DNA of 64,000 bases from Asterias amurensis (lineage: Eukaryota > Echinodermata > Asteroidea > Forcipulatida > Asteriidae). The stretch's first letter is position 1. Each line of letters begins with the position of its first letter. The position numbers and the translations under genes are program-made. The stretch is from the NCBI RefSeq assembly GCF_032118995.1, contig NC_092662.1, positions 15,637,701 to 15,701,700 on the forward strand, written 5' to 3'. The notes under the pieces are model-generated. The model saw only the letters and a list, made by a program, of their open reading frames with translations. It was not told where the DNA came from and did no database searches. This document shows positions 1 through 12,246 of the stretch, in pieces.

Positions 1-1550
1 ACAATTATTATCCGTAAATACAAATGAGATCAATTTTCTCTTAGTGCTTGTCCAAATTAAAACAGTTCAAATGTTAAACTGTGTGGATTTCTTTTTCCAC
101 ATTCAAACTCTGGTCTTGTAAGAGCACTATCTGGTCCAGTAAACTTGTGGATTTTTACCTCATATTCAAGTTTCTGCATTTATACCATCGGTCCTTTTGG
201 TTGGTAAGCAACAGCTAAAATATTTTCCCATATAAAATAAATCAACTAAGCCAAACGTTGACAACAAAATGGCTACAAGATTTGCCCTGAATGTATCTTG
301 AATTTAGAAAAGTTTAAATCTTGGACACCGTACTGATAGACAGATTTGACAGACACCCCAGTGACTGCTTCAACCTTGCTTCCAAATACTCTTCTTCCAT
401 CCCCCCCCCCATGACATCACTGTCTAACCCTCATCATATTAACAGGCTTTTATTATTTGAGTGAGAACATACCTCTTTCGCAAAAACTTTGCTACTTCAG
501 AGGGAGGCGTTTCTTACAATGTTTTATACTATCAGCTCTCCATTGCTCATTACCAATAACTAATTTTGAGTAATTACCAATAGTAGTGTCCAGTGCCTTT
601 AAAAGATTTGGGTACTTTTTATAACACAAAACACAATGTCCACAGTTTTAAACTAGTTTGAAGATAATGATCCCAGAAAGCTGTCCTCAAAATATTACTT
701 GCTGAGGTGCAGTAGTTTTTGAGGAATGAGTAAAACAATGTCACGAAAATACGTTTTACATGCTAAAATAATTTTTGTGACTTGTTTTAATCAAAAACTA
801 CAGCACCTCAGTAAGTAATATTTTAAGGGAAGCTTTCTACCATCATTATCTTCAAACTGTGTAAGTTTAACGTAAATCTGTGGACATTGTGTTTTTTGTC
901 CTGCAGTACCGATGCCTAAAGGTACATAACACATAATTGTACATACGAGAGCAGTGGGGCTAGTCGGCACTAACAGGATTAAAGATGAGTCAATGAATTA
1001 AGAAGTGTGATATGAGAGATGACATATCGCTAGAGGGGATTGGTCTAGAGGAAGAAGCCTCATGAACCACTTTCATGAAGGGAATAACTAACAGGATTAA
1101 AGGGTTTTGATACCTTTTGTAGATCAAGTTTTTGGCCATGACATGAATCCCTACTCACTGTAAATAAAGATGTATGTAATTTAATTTACCTGTAAAAGTT
1201 TCAGCTTCATTAGTCTTCAAGTTTTTGAAGAACAAAGAGTGAAAATTACAAAGCAATGTTTTCAGGAGAGTCGCGTAAATCCGTGGTACATGCTAAATTA
1301 GCTTTCATCTCATTGTTTTCTAAAGTGAAAACAGAATTAGCTGTTGCAAACAACTTACCAACCAAAAGGATCGAGGTTATAAATGCAAAAATTAGTTACT
1401 GGCCAGACATTTCTCAAAAACTATAGCACCTCAGCAGGTAATATTTTGAGGGGAATCTTTATATCATCATTATCTTTAAACCGTGTAAGTTCAATGTAAA
1501 TCTGTTAACGTTTGTGTTTTGTGTTGTAAAAAAAAACCACCCACACCCTT

Positions 1551-1935
1551 TCAAGACCCTGGACACTATTGGTAATTGTCAAAGACCAGTCTTCTCACTT
1601 TGTGTATCTCAACATATGCATAAAATAACAAACCTGTGAAAATTTGAGCTCAATTGGTCGTCAAAGTTGCGAGATAATGATGAAAGATAACACACCCTTG
1701 TCACACGAAGTTGTGTGCGTTTAGATGGTTGATTTCGAGACCTCAAACTCTAAACCTGAGGTCTCGAAATCAAATTCGTGGAAAATTACTCCTTTCTCGA
1801 AAACTATGTCACTTCAGAGGGAGCCGTTTCTCACACTGTTTTATACCATCAACCTCTCCCCATTACTCGTCACCAAGTAAGGTTTTATGCTAATAATTAT
1901 TTTGCGTAATTACCAATAGTGTCCACTGCCTTTAA
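1551..1935. mobile_element. TTAA-1 inverted-repeat element
   Basis: Member of the window's most abundant family. Its right end reads AGTGTCCACTGCCTTTAA, the complement of the TTAAAGGCAGTGGACACT seen at the left end of other copies. A central palindrome (GATTTCGAGACCTCA ... TGAGGTCTCGAAATC) lies near 1730-1770. It has no coding capacity; a non-autonomous MITE is likely. Confidence 0.75.
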
Positions 1936-2112
1936 GAGACATCTCTATACATGTATGTCATCACAAATAAAGAACTACGATAGAAAGCCTGGGTCTCCCC
2001 TTGGTCTACAGATTGAAAGAGACTACAATTAGGCGTTCTAGGATACTAATAGATGCTTAATTTGCATCGGGATAAAGAATTTAGTTTGGCTATGTACATT
2101 CACTGATGTGCG

Positions 2113-2502
2113 TTAAAGGAACACGTTGCCTTGGATCGGTCGAGTTGGTCTTTGAAAAGCGTTTTGTAACCGTCTGTTATAAAATGCATATGGTTAGAAA
2201 GATGTTGTAAAGTAGAATACAATGATCCACACAAACATGCCTCGAAACTGCACGGTTTTCCTTCCACCTCGTCGACTAACACGGGCGGCCATTTATGGGT
2301 GTCAAATTATTGACTCCCATAAATGGCCGAACGTGTTAGTTCACACAGTAAAAGGAAAACCACGCAATTTCGAAGCAAATTTGTGTGGATCATTGTATTC
2401 TACTTTTAAAAATTCTTTTCAATCATATACATTTTATAACAAACGGTTACAAACACTTTTTATAAACCACCTCGTCCGATCCAAGGCAACGTGTTCCTTT
2501 AA
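2113..2502. mobile_element. TTAA-3 foldback element
   Basis: Almost the whole 390 bp is one long inverted repeat: TTAAAGGAACACGTTGCCTTGG at the left pairs with CCAAGGCAACGTGTTCCTTTAA at the right. The centre folds on GGCGGCCATTTATGGGTGTC / GACTCCCATAAATGGCCG. It could form a ~180 bp stem. It has no transposase. Confidence 0.8.
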
Positions 2503-2878
2503 GCACTGTATACTCAGGGCCGAGCCACCTATGCATTGCAATATACTAAACTCTCTACATCAACAGACTCTCAATATCAAAGCAAACAAGATACTAGAAA
2601 GTTTGGTCACAATACGGCGTGCCAAATAAAGAGCAATATCCACTGCTCAGTCGCGACACTAGAGCAAGGCACTTTATAAGAATTGCTTCTCTCCATGCAG
2701 GAGTACAAATGGGTACCGGTGAGAGCTGAGGAGTAACCTGTGATGAACTAGCGTCCTGTCCAGGGGGAATATAAATATTTTCAGACTTTTAAAGCCAAGG
2801 AAACTGGATATAAACACCAGCATGAGGAGCCATATTGGCTTGGGACGGACTTTACTTTACTTTTTAATGTTCACTTAC

Positions 2879-5800
2879 CCCCACCAAATCCAGCTCCGCC
2901 CCCTCCTCCGAATCCCCCTCCTCCAAAGGTAGGTTGGGTCTGCTGAGTGGTTGCCGTTGATAGAGATCCAAATGTTGGGGTGTCTTGAGAAGCAAACCTG
3001 GGGGAGGGGAAAACATCATTACAATTCCTTTAGAAGCACTGGACACTACTCAAAATTTTTACTCAAAACAATTGTTAGCATAAAGACTTACCTTGTTGAC
3101 TAGAAAACATTGTATGAAACGTCTCCCTCTGAAGAATGTATTTTTTTGATAAAGAAGGTAATTTCTCACTCAAATATTAATAGACTTCGGGGCATGCAGC
3201 CTTTTATTAGGTATCTGAAAGCACACAAATTTGTCAGGGATTGTTGGCAGCTCTGCATCATACTTCAAGCCTAGAATTTCATCTTTGAGAGGGCAAGGCC
3301 GTTTTCATTTTGCAAAGGGCACTTGCATTGGAAAATCTTTGAGAAACTTTTGAAGGGGCACCACAGCCAAGACCAGGGAAACGGACGCCATGGCCTCTGA
3401 TCTGAATTCCACAACTGATGCATCTTTGGGAGTCGAAAACCCTGTCTCATTCTTACCCTGTGAAACAATTGGCGGGTGCAGCACTCGTAGGTGCGCTGGG
3501 GCTAGCCCCGAATGAGGGCGGCTGACCAAAAGGACTTGCCGAAAACCCGGCTGTGTTGCCAAATGTTGAGCCTCCGAACGAGGGTGTACTGCCAAACGCT
3601 GGAGGGCTACCAAACGATGGGGCACCTCCAAAACCAGAGGACGCTAAAATGAAAGATAAAATAAACCACCAAGATTAGATGAAGTTTACTACTTCTGTTT
3701 GAAGGAAACAATGCGTTTGGTAGTCACTCTTAAAGTTAATGGCAATAACAACCTTTGGTAAGAAGCCTACGAAAGCGTTTAGATAGTATAACGCATTTTG
3801 AGAAAACATTTCACTACAACGTAATGTGGTAATTGTAAAAAGATAAAAGATTTCATGCCCCAAGTTTGAATCTGAGAAGCGTTACCGCGTAAAGCCTCTC
3901 AGATTGTGTATTCCTATTAGGAACTCTTCCTGCGTGAACATATATTCACTCAGGTTTTTCAGCGAAATCTCAAAAACACGACCATGAAATTTTCATATTT
4001 ATATAGAATTAAAACAATTAAACGCTTCCAAAAATCAAATTTATACCTTGCCTCTAGTGACTGCGGACTTACCGGATGTCTGTTGGGTCACCCCGAATCC
4101 AGCCTTAGCTACCCCACCACCGGGACTGCTGAATCCTCCTCCAAACACTGGCAAAGAAAGACAAAATGTTCAATTACTTCATTCATTCATTCATTCATTC
4201 AAACTGATATTTATTTCCATACTTCATGAAAACAGAGTACAAACAATGTTTTTAAGGAATAACCAATAAACAAAGCTATTTATTGAGGGTGAGAAAAAAT
4301 AAATACATAGAGTATGGGGGCATCATCTGGAAGCCGAGGCTTATGTAGGGATGCCTGGGGACAGACAATAAACGGGGACAAGAACGAACGGACTGACAAA
4401 ACGAACAAAGACAGACATGATGAAGACAACAATGATGAGAACACTAATTGCACAATAATAATAACAATGATAATAATAATAATACTACCAATAATAACAA
4501 TAAGAATAAGAAATCGAGAAATAATAAAAAAGCGTTTGCTGACGACTTAGGCAAAAGTAAAATGAGAGCGAGAAGGCAAACTATGTCAAATACTGGGAGA
4601 GGAGAGCTCTTTTATAATTTATATTATTCATCTTTACGACTCGAGCCTATATGCTTCGTTTTTGAAAGGGCAAGGTAAGGGCACCAAGGCAATGACCAGA
4701 GGGCATGGAGGCAATCACCTCTGTGAAATATCAGGCCTGATGACTACTTGATAGAAATCTTTTCTGTGGCAGCTGGGTCTGGGTCAACCAGACTGTGGGA
4801 AAAAATACAACTTTTTAACAAAATGGCCTTTGTACTCAGGCTTGAGAGTTTTTGTTTTTGTGTGCTATCTTGGTCGACTAAATTGGACTACTGCGGTAGC
4901 TCAAGCAGGGTTTCGCATAAAGTTGAATAATAGTAGCCATTGGGGCTATAGCAGGGTATAGTGCACAGTTGAGTAAAGTCATCACTGGGGTTGGTGGAAA
5001 GGGTTAACGATGATATAAACATACCAGAAGCTGTGTTAGTACTAGCAGGCGTTGATCCACTACTAAATGATGTAGCGCCCTGACCTCCGAAGATAGAAGT
5101 ATTACCTGCAGAGGAATAATATTCATAGAGAAGGTAAAGTCCCCTGAACACGTAAAGAATCCCATATCTTCTCAAGAAAAACCTATAATCATTGTTGAAA
5201 TGATCTTCATCTTTAGTTGTCATAGTTTGGGCTTGAACAAAACCAATTTGACTGGTTGAACCAACGACCACCAACTGAGCTATCCAACCCTACATTGGCT
5301 GTTTGGCTATACACCAACATCTTTGTTCGGAAGCCAGTTAGAAGCCATATAGTGATGTGTGGCCAGGGATCATACCCACCCATGTCTACGGTACAACCTG
5401 GGGCCAATTTCATAGAGCTGCTTAAGCAAAAAATTTGCTTAAGCACGAAAATAGCTCGCTTATTTTACACATGTTACTGGTGAAAATTTCATGCCATATA
5501 CATTGCTTATGACAAGTACTAAGCTGTTGTTTACTTAGCATAACAATTGAGTGGAGTCTTGGCCGGTAATCTGATTTTACTAAACAATGAATTTTTTGCT
5601 TAAGCAAAATTTTGTGCTTAAGCAGCTCTATGAAATTGGGCCCTGGGAAGGAGCAGCCAGGGTTTACAACTTCTGACATAGCTTTTCTGTTCACCGGACG
5701 GGCATGTCAAATTGATCCTTAGTTTCTCGACCGATATTTCAAGTAAATTAGGAGATCCATTTACCTGCAGAGGTTCCAAATGCTGATGAGGTGCCGAAAG

Positions 5801-8800
5801 GATTGGTCCTGGCTGCTTCTGGGTTAGGTCGACCGCCAAGACCGCTAAAGAAACCTCCTAAAATAAAATAAAATTTACCTTTGGTAATTACTCACAAAAT
5901 AAATGAACATAAAAATTTGCCTGGTATGAAGTACAAATTAAGAGTAATGTTTTTGGCTGGCACTCACAGACCTTTTCCATCAAGTTATTTCTAAAGACTT
6001 TTCCACCCAAGAATCTCTGTTGACTTTAGAACTCATTTTGTACGTTTGAGTCACTTTTCTTAAAAGCCATTGGACACTTTCAGTAAACAGTATTGTCTAA
6101 GGCCCACACTTCGTGTATCACAACTTCTATATAAAATAACAAACCTGTGAAAATTTAGGCTCAATCGTCATCAGAGTCGGGAGAAAATAGCGGGAAAACC
6201 CACCCTTGTTTCTGCACGTTTTGACGTATCATGACATGTGTTTAAAATAAATCCGTAATTCTCGATATCGAGAATTGATATTGTTTTAATTTTTTCTCAA
6301 AAAGTAAAGCACTTCATGGAATAATATTTCAAGAGGAGTCTCTCACCATTACCTTTTGTAAGTTATTTGTAAATCTGAAAACTTTTAATTTGTTTTCTGT
6401 ATCGAAAGTGTCCAATGGCTTTAAGTAAAAGTTTGATTGTTTTTTTCTAACCTCCACCATCCCCACCGGCACCACCAAAGACGCTCGTGGATGTCGTTGA
6501 TGAGGACTGGGCAAATACAGAAGGGCTTTGACCAAAAGCCGGAGCCGAAGTCGATGCTTGACCAAACATTCCTCCTACAAAGTACAATAGAATTTATGTC
6601 AGAAAATTTGACTAGAGCAGGATTTGAACCAAGGACCTCCTGAGCAACATTCCCGCGCTCAGCCTCTACCAACTGAGCTATCTAGCCCTATGTTGGCGGT
6701 CTCGCGATTCTGTCGATGTTTTTGTTCGGGGGCGCTAGTCACAAACCATAAAACTATTTGTGTAGCCACTGATCACACCCAGGTTTCTGATACAACACGG
6801 ACAGTGGCAGCAGAGGCAGGGATGATAGTCATGGCCAACTAAAAAGTCTGAAACTGGGATTCAAATCTTAGGGGATACATTGAAACTATGGCATTTCAAC
6901 CTGTTGATCACCCTTTGGAGTTCTAGATTCCAAGGAGCTTTTGGGAACAGTAACCCTCAGTGCTAGAGAAGTAGATCAAAGAGCATGTCTTCTTTAATTT
7001 GGAGAAAAGTACAGCTTTTTTTATTGCCAGGTCTGAAATCAGACAAAAGACTGGAAATCTCATCCCTGCAGAGGGATCAGCTTAAGGCGATGTGACTTTG
7101 CATTGCGAATATCAAGAAGTAATATACTTTATACATTTTTCAAGAAATTATGTCCTGTACATTTGTGTGTAAAGAGTGAGAGGCAAATAACATTTATACA
7201 AGAAATGTGTATCTTGAGGGAAAGGTTACTACCTGTAGATTGTTGCCCAAATGTAGTACCAAATGTAGGCCCACTGGCTGCCGTCTGCTGAAACGGGGAG
7301 GCCGATGAAGCTTGTCCAAAAGTACCCCCCATTGAGGCGGTCGAGCTTGCCGTCGTTGATGCGGGCTTGCCGAACAGCCCACCAGTACTAGCTGGCGAAC
7401 CGAAAACCCCACTGGTGCTGGATGGTGGCTGGCCAAACAGAGATGTCGAAGTTGATGTCGGTTGGCCGAATAGACTCTTCGCCGCAGTGCTGCCACTTGT
7501 TGTTGACCCGAATAAGGAACTGGTGCTCGAGGCCGCTAAGGTAGTTGGAGTGTCGTCCTTGAGGAGGCCGAACAATGATGGTGTTTTGGTTTTAGCAGTC
7601 TCTGACGCGGCGGTTGTTGTCGTGGCTGGGGTGGCACTCGGCGCAAAGCTGAATCCCGAGGATGAGGCGCTGAATGGCCCAGTTGAAGGTGTCTTCTCAA
7701 ATGTTGGAGCCGACCCAAATGCTGGGTTGCCAAAACCTGCAGCTGGAGCTTTTAACAACAAAAAGAAAAGGTTTACATTTTATTTTTTTTATGTTTGCTT
7801 TTTTTACCATTGTGCACAGCTACATTCATTGCTACACATTTTGTCATGTCCGATTAATGGACAACAGTTCTGAAAACCACTGATGTAGCAGTTATCTCGA
7901 TGTTATTTATATATCAATTGACAATCGCTATGTCAATGATGAATGTAAAAGTGATCGAATTTGTCAAATACAAGATCTGCAAAGAGTTACTCAATACTTA
8001 TCTGTTGTTCATGTGGTGTCTTTTTAACAAAGAGTGAACCCATGATTTAGGCATTATAACAAAGCAGAGTCTTTCTCAAAGGCTAAAGGTTTTGAAAAAC
8101 AGAAGTCACAAGTTTGTGGTTTCACCTGAGCTTGATGAAGTAGAGCTCGTCGCCCCAAATATACTTGCACCCGCTGGCTTGGATCCGAACATTCCCCCTG
8201 CTGTCCCAGTCGAACCCTCCACAGGTGTCCCCGATGGTTTGCCAAACAACCCAGTGGTTGATGTTGTGGTTGGTGCTGCAGATCCTGAAGTACTAAAGGT
8301 CATGGAACTGGTTGCAGGAGTGGGATGGTCGGTAACATCAGATGCATTGACGGGGGATCTAATACCTGCTTCGTCCACTCCTTGTGGCTGGATGTTGGTG
8401 GTTTGACCTTCTGTGCTAGTCGAACCTTCCACGGGTGTTCCCGATGGTTTGCCAAACAACCCAGATGATGTAGGTTTAGTGAGCCCTAGGGTTAAATGTT
8501 TTGTGTCAGGTTTAAGGTAACAAGGAAAGTAGTTCGATGGTAGCACCATTAAATAACTTAGCTTTAACAAAATTTGTAAAACTCAAAAGGAGGGCCCAGT
8601 TTCATGGAGATGCCTAAGCAGGAAATATTGCTTTCAAAATGATATGCTTTAAGCAAAAATATACAAGACACCAATTACTGCATGCAACACGGTATTTTGG
8701 CTGGTAATTTTCTTCTGATAAGCATAACATTGCTGTGCTTAGCTACTTGTTCTGCTTAGCCAGCACGATGAAGGGTGTCGTAGCCGAGTGGATAAGAGTA

Positions 8801-11800
8801 CCGAACTCAAGCTCTGGTGTTTCTGTTCAGCAGAGTGTGGGCTCGAGTCCCGGTCATGACACTTGTGTCCTTGAGAAAGATACTTAACTATAATTGCTTC
8901 TCTCCACCCAGGGGTAAATGGATACCCGTGAGGGCAGAGATGGGTCTTGTGATTGATTTAGCTGAGTAGCGCATTATTATTATGGCAATAATTGCATTGA
9001 ACTTTTGGAAACTGTTAGCATCAATACTTTAATGAGCCTACCTGTACCAGCTTCATCCTCTCCCTGTTGTAGAAGTTGCTTCAAACCGCTTCCAGAAGCC
9101 TTAGGAGCCGTCGCAGAGAACGGTTTAGCCGTCCCTTGACCAAAACTGCTTCCATATGCCGGTACCGCTGCTACAGTTGGGGTTGGCTCAACGACAGAGG
9201 TTGATGGTGGAGCGGTTATGATGGCCTTCACGCCAAAACTTGGTTTTTGGGAAGATTTAAAAGGAGCGGTGTCCGCCGGGGCCGTTGACGATCCCCCCGA
9301 TGCATTCACAGTCTCTGCCGACTCTTGAGATGGGTCTTTAGTTGTTGCTGCGAATATGACGTGAACAAACATTAAGGTCTTTATTGGAAAGCTCAATTAA
9401 AGAACAAGGCTAAAATAGTAACATCCTTTTCATCTAACAGTTAACACCTGTTATCTCCATGTAATTCCTTTTTTAGGAAGTATGAACCAGGCTTTAGTGC
9501 TTTGTAAAACCCAGCCCAGTGAACCAACACAATTTTATTTTCACAATGCACGTCTCTCCTTTTGACAATGATGGATTTTTCTCAGAATAACAAAAAGGCA
9601 ACTTACAAGCTACAAAGAATCCACCTGGAGTACTTGTACTCGCCGCAGCCTTCTGATCCTTGTTGAAGTCAAACAGGTTGGGTTTCACCCCAGCGGGGGG
9701 TGCATTTTGTTGAACCGATGCCGAGGAGGCCAACCATGAGCTTGTACCTCCAAACGATGCCGTCTCCGACAACCCAAGACCAGGTTTAGGGGCAGTGACG
9801 TTCGGAGAGGCTAACCCTTGAAACGAGGGAAAGCTTCCCTTGGCTGCGAGAGTAGAATTAGACACGACAGCTGAGGAACTGTCTCTCTTGGCTCCAAACA
9901 AAGAGCCCTGTGCCCCGAATGACAAACCTACATTAGGTGGGATTGTAGAGGTGCTAGGAGCTGTGGATTGAGGAGCTGGGGTCCTGGAAGCACCCAGCAT
10001 TGAGAATGGTTTGGAGGGTTGGACAGACTGGGCGACAGGAGAGGGCTCATTAGAAAAGCTAACTCTCTGTTCCTGGAAAACGAAGAAACAAATATAAATA
10101 AAGGTTTAATTTCAAAATAGAGACATTGACATCTTCTTTTAGAAAGTATTGATTCTTATCAGGTTTGCGGATGTGGCTGAAATAATAATATAATAAAAAA
10201 TATACAAAAATTATACAAAATAAAAATAACCGCTGAGAAGAAAAGAAAATGAAATGATGAACTACGCACATTTTGATCGCTTGGTTCAGGCTGCATGTGT
10301 CCACTTGTGTGATTTATTTCCGCTAAGACTTGGTTGATTACCTTGGCCGTTCCCTCGTCCATCGTACTACGGGGAAAAAAAGGACGCAACAGAAAAATAA
10401 ATTCATATCACCCGGGGATCAATTTCATGAAGCTGTTTAGCAGAAAATTTAGTATGGAAATAAATATTAATTGAAACCAACAGACCTTGAAACGGGTGCA
10501 AAGGTGACTGGAGGAGGCATACTCTTCTTCATAGCGTTGATATTCTTGACATTCACAACCGGCGGCAACTCCGCTGTCTTTGCGATCGATTTCTTCGGGA
10601 TCGCCCCCGAAGAGGACACCCTGGTCGAGGGCGGGGATTTCACGGGTGTTGTCTTGGTGCCCCACACCACTGTGCCACGCCCGGAATGAATGAAGCTAGA
10701 CGGGGATGAGGTTTCAGGGAGGGCGGGGTTGGTTAAGGAGGGCTTCTCTATAGGTAGCGGAGAAGACACATAGGGCGAGGCTGGATTTGGGAGAATGGGG
10801 GGAAAATATCATTTACTAATTTCAAATATTTAAAATTAGAAAAGTTTGCGTCAGATGAAAATTTATGTCCTAAACTGTTTTTCACTTGCTAGCCGGACAA
10901 GTCAAATAAATTTTGGGTTGCCTGCAATTTTTTTCACAAGTATCTTACAAAGCTCAACCCTGATTTATTTTTTACAATCTTAATGAGGTGTAAAGAATCA
11001 CATTTACTGACGTGACGCTTGAAATTTTCAGAAATGTTATGCAACAAAAGTCTCACCATGTTTTCGTTCAACATGGCGGCCAGCCTCAGACCGTTTCTCA
11101 TCCGGAATCCGACTCGACGGTGCCGCAGCAACACGCTCTAAACTGCCTCCCACTCTAGCCTGGGTAATGCCTCTACCTATACGGAAATCAGGGCTGTCGA
11201 CAGAAGAGGTTGTCAGTCTGCTAGCTGGTGGAGGGGCAACGGGAGATTCTTCCTCGTGGAACTGGAGTCGACGATTGGCGAAGGCTCCAGGAGGACTGGA
11301 AGAGCTTTGATTCAGGGAGCTCATTTCTGAAATGTCCACTACAGCGACAGAAAAAAAGGTGGGAATAATTAGCATCCATGACATTGCATAATATGAATGA
11401 ACTTTTATAAGGAGAACCGGCCTTGAACTTTGTCTCTTGAATGGGCGGAGCAATCTTCCTCTTGTAAGGGGCACTTCTATGATAAAAAAAAATATTTTGT
11501 ATTGGAACTGTATTGGGGGGTTTTCAAAAACGCAATTTTGGTTAAAAACGGGGCAATCACATCCGTGAAAGTGCCAGGACCAGAACTACGAACCCACACT
11601 CTGCGGATTGGAAACACCAGAGCTTGAGTCTGGTGTTGGTGTTCTGCTCGGCCATGGCACACCGAAGAACGTAAAAAGTCTTACTTTTTGATGCTGTTCT
11701 TCTCGGAGTAGTTGCTCTTCTAGATAAAGCCTTCCGCAGCTGAGCTTGTTTCTTAGATGAGACTGTGAATAATAAATAAAATAGAACATATAAGGCCGAG

Positions 11801-12246
11801 TAAAAAAAGAAACATGTTTAGCGATTCCGCCCGCTTCCTTTTTAGAGGCCGCCTTCTTGTTAATTTGTTTTTTTATTTTAATTGTTACGCACATTTTGTT
11901 TAATGTTTTTTTATTTGATGAAAAAAAGGGTTATTTTAAACGATCTCAGCTAAAACAATCTGAAGGTCTTGTCTGAATTTCTTGACCAATATGTTTCATT
12001 AATTTATTGTGTGTTTGAGCAGTAGAAAAAAACAATGCATATTTGACATTTAAACAAGGATGGGGGCCTAAGATTACTGTGATGATGACATCAGTTGTAT
12101 TGTGTCCGTAAGATCATCAAGTGACATCTTCACGTCTTCCAATCTCTTCAAGTGTAAAGTACGTACCTGGGGTGGACCTAGTCTTCGTTGGAGAACTGAT
12201 GGTTGTACTAGATAGCTTAGCAGCCAGAGAAGACAAGTTACCAGAC
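2879..12246 (-). CDS. NUP214: NUP214 exons 17-31: Ser-rich stretch and FG-repeat domain
   Basis: Exons: 12167-12246, 11685-11762, 11057-11338, 10486-10780, 10270-10366, 9607-10072, 9042-9347, 8126-8485, 7233-7748, 6452-6574, 5765-5857, 5025-5105, 4073-4147, 3457-3643, 2879-2997. Exon 18 (KKQAQLRKAL) matches human MKQAQLRNFL and exon 20 has PVVNVKNI (human QVVNVQEL). From ~residue 1330 FG, SFG, LFG and VFG dipeptides recur, a disordered phase that binds export receptors, especially CRM1. Exon 27 carries GGFFSGLGG, identical to human. Exon 31 carries ASQDTPTFGSLS (human ASQNAPTFGSLS). Exons 23-29 are all symmetric phase 1-1. Exon 18 joins exon 19 (11057-11338) in frame only if the exon-like segment 11418-11476 is skipped. 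The exon 20 donor (AG|GTCTGT) is weak. Confidence 0.9.

Larger units (their letters stand above)
1..2878. other. Left flank: repeats, expected to hold or precede the last NUP214 exon
   Basis: No coding exon recognised. Visible contents are a partial TTAA-1 copy (~455-605), a full TTAA-1 copy (1551-1935), a foldback TTAA-3 element (2113-2502), a short repeated motif (AAAACTACAGCACCTCAG, ~690-840 and ~1420-1440), and a SINE tail-like stretch (~2640-2790). I searched the minus strand for a short GF/FG-rich terminal exon and did not find one. Confidence 0.5.

Noticed and set aside
7367..7873. 168-codon plus-strand open frame
   Set aside because: It is the antisense of NUP214 exon 25. The minus-strand reading has FG repeats and correct splice sites, while the plus frame matches nothing.
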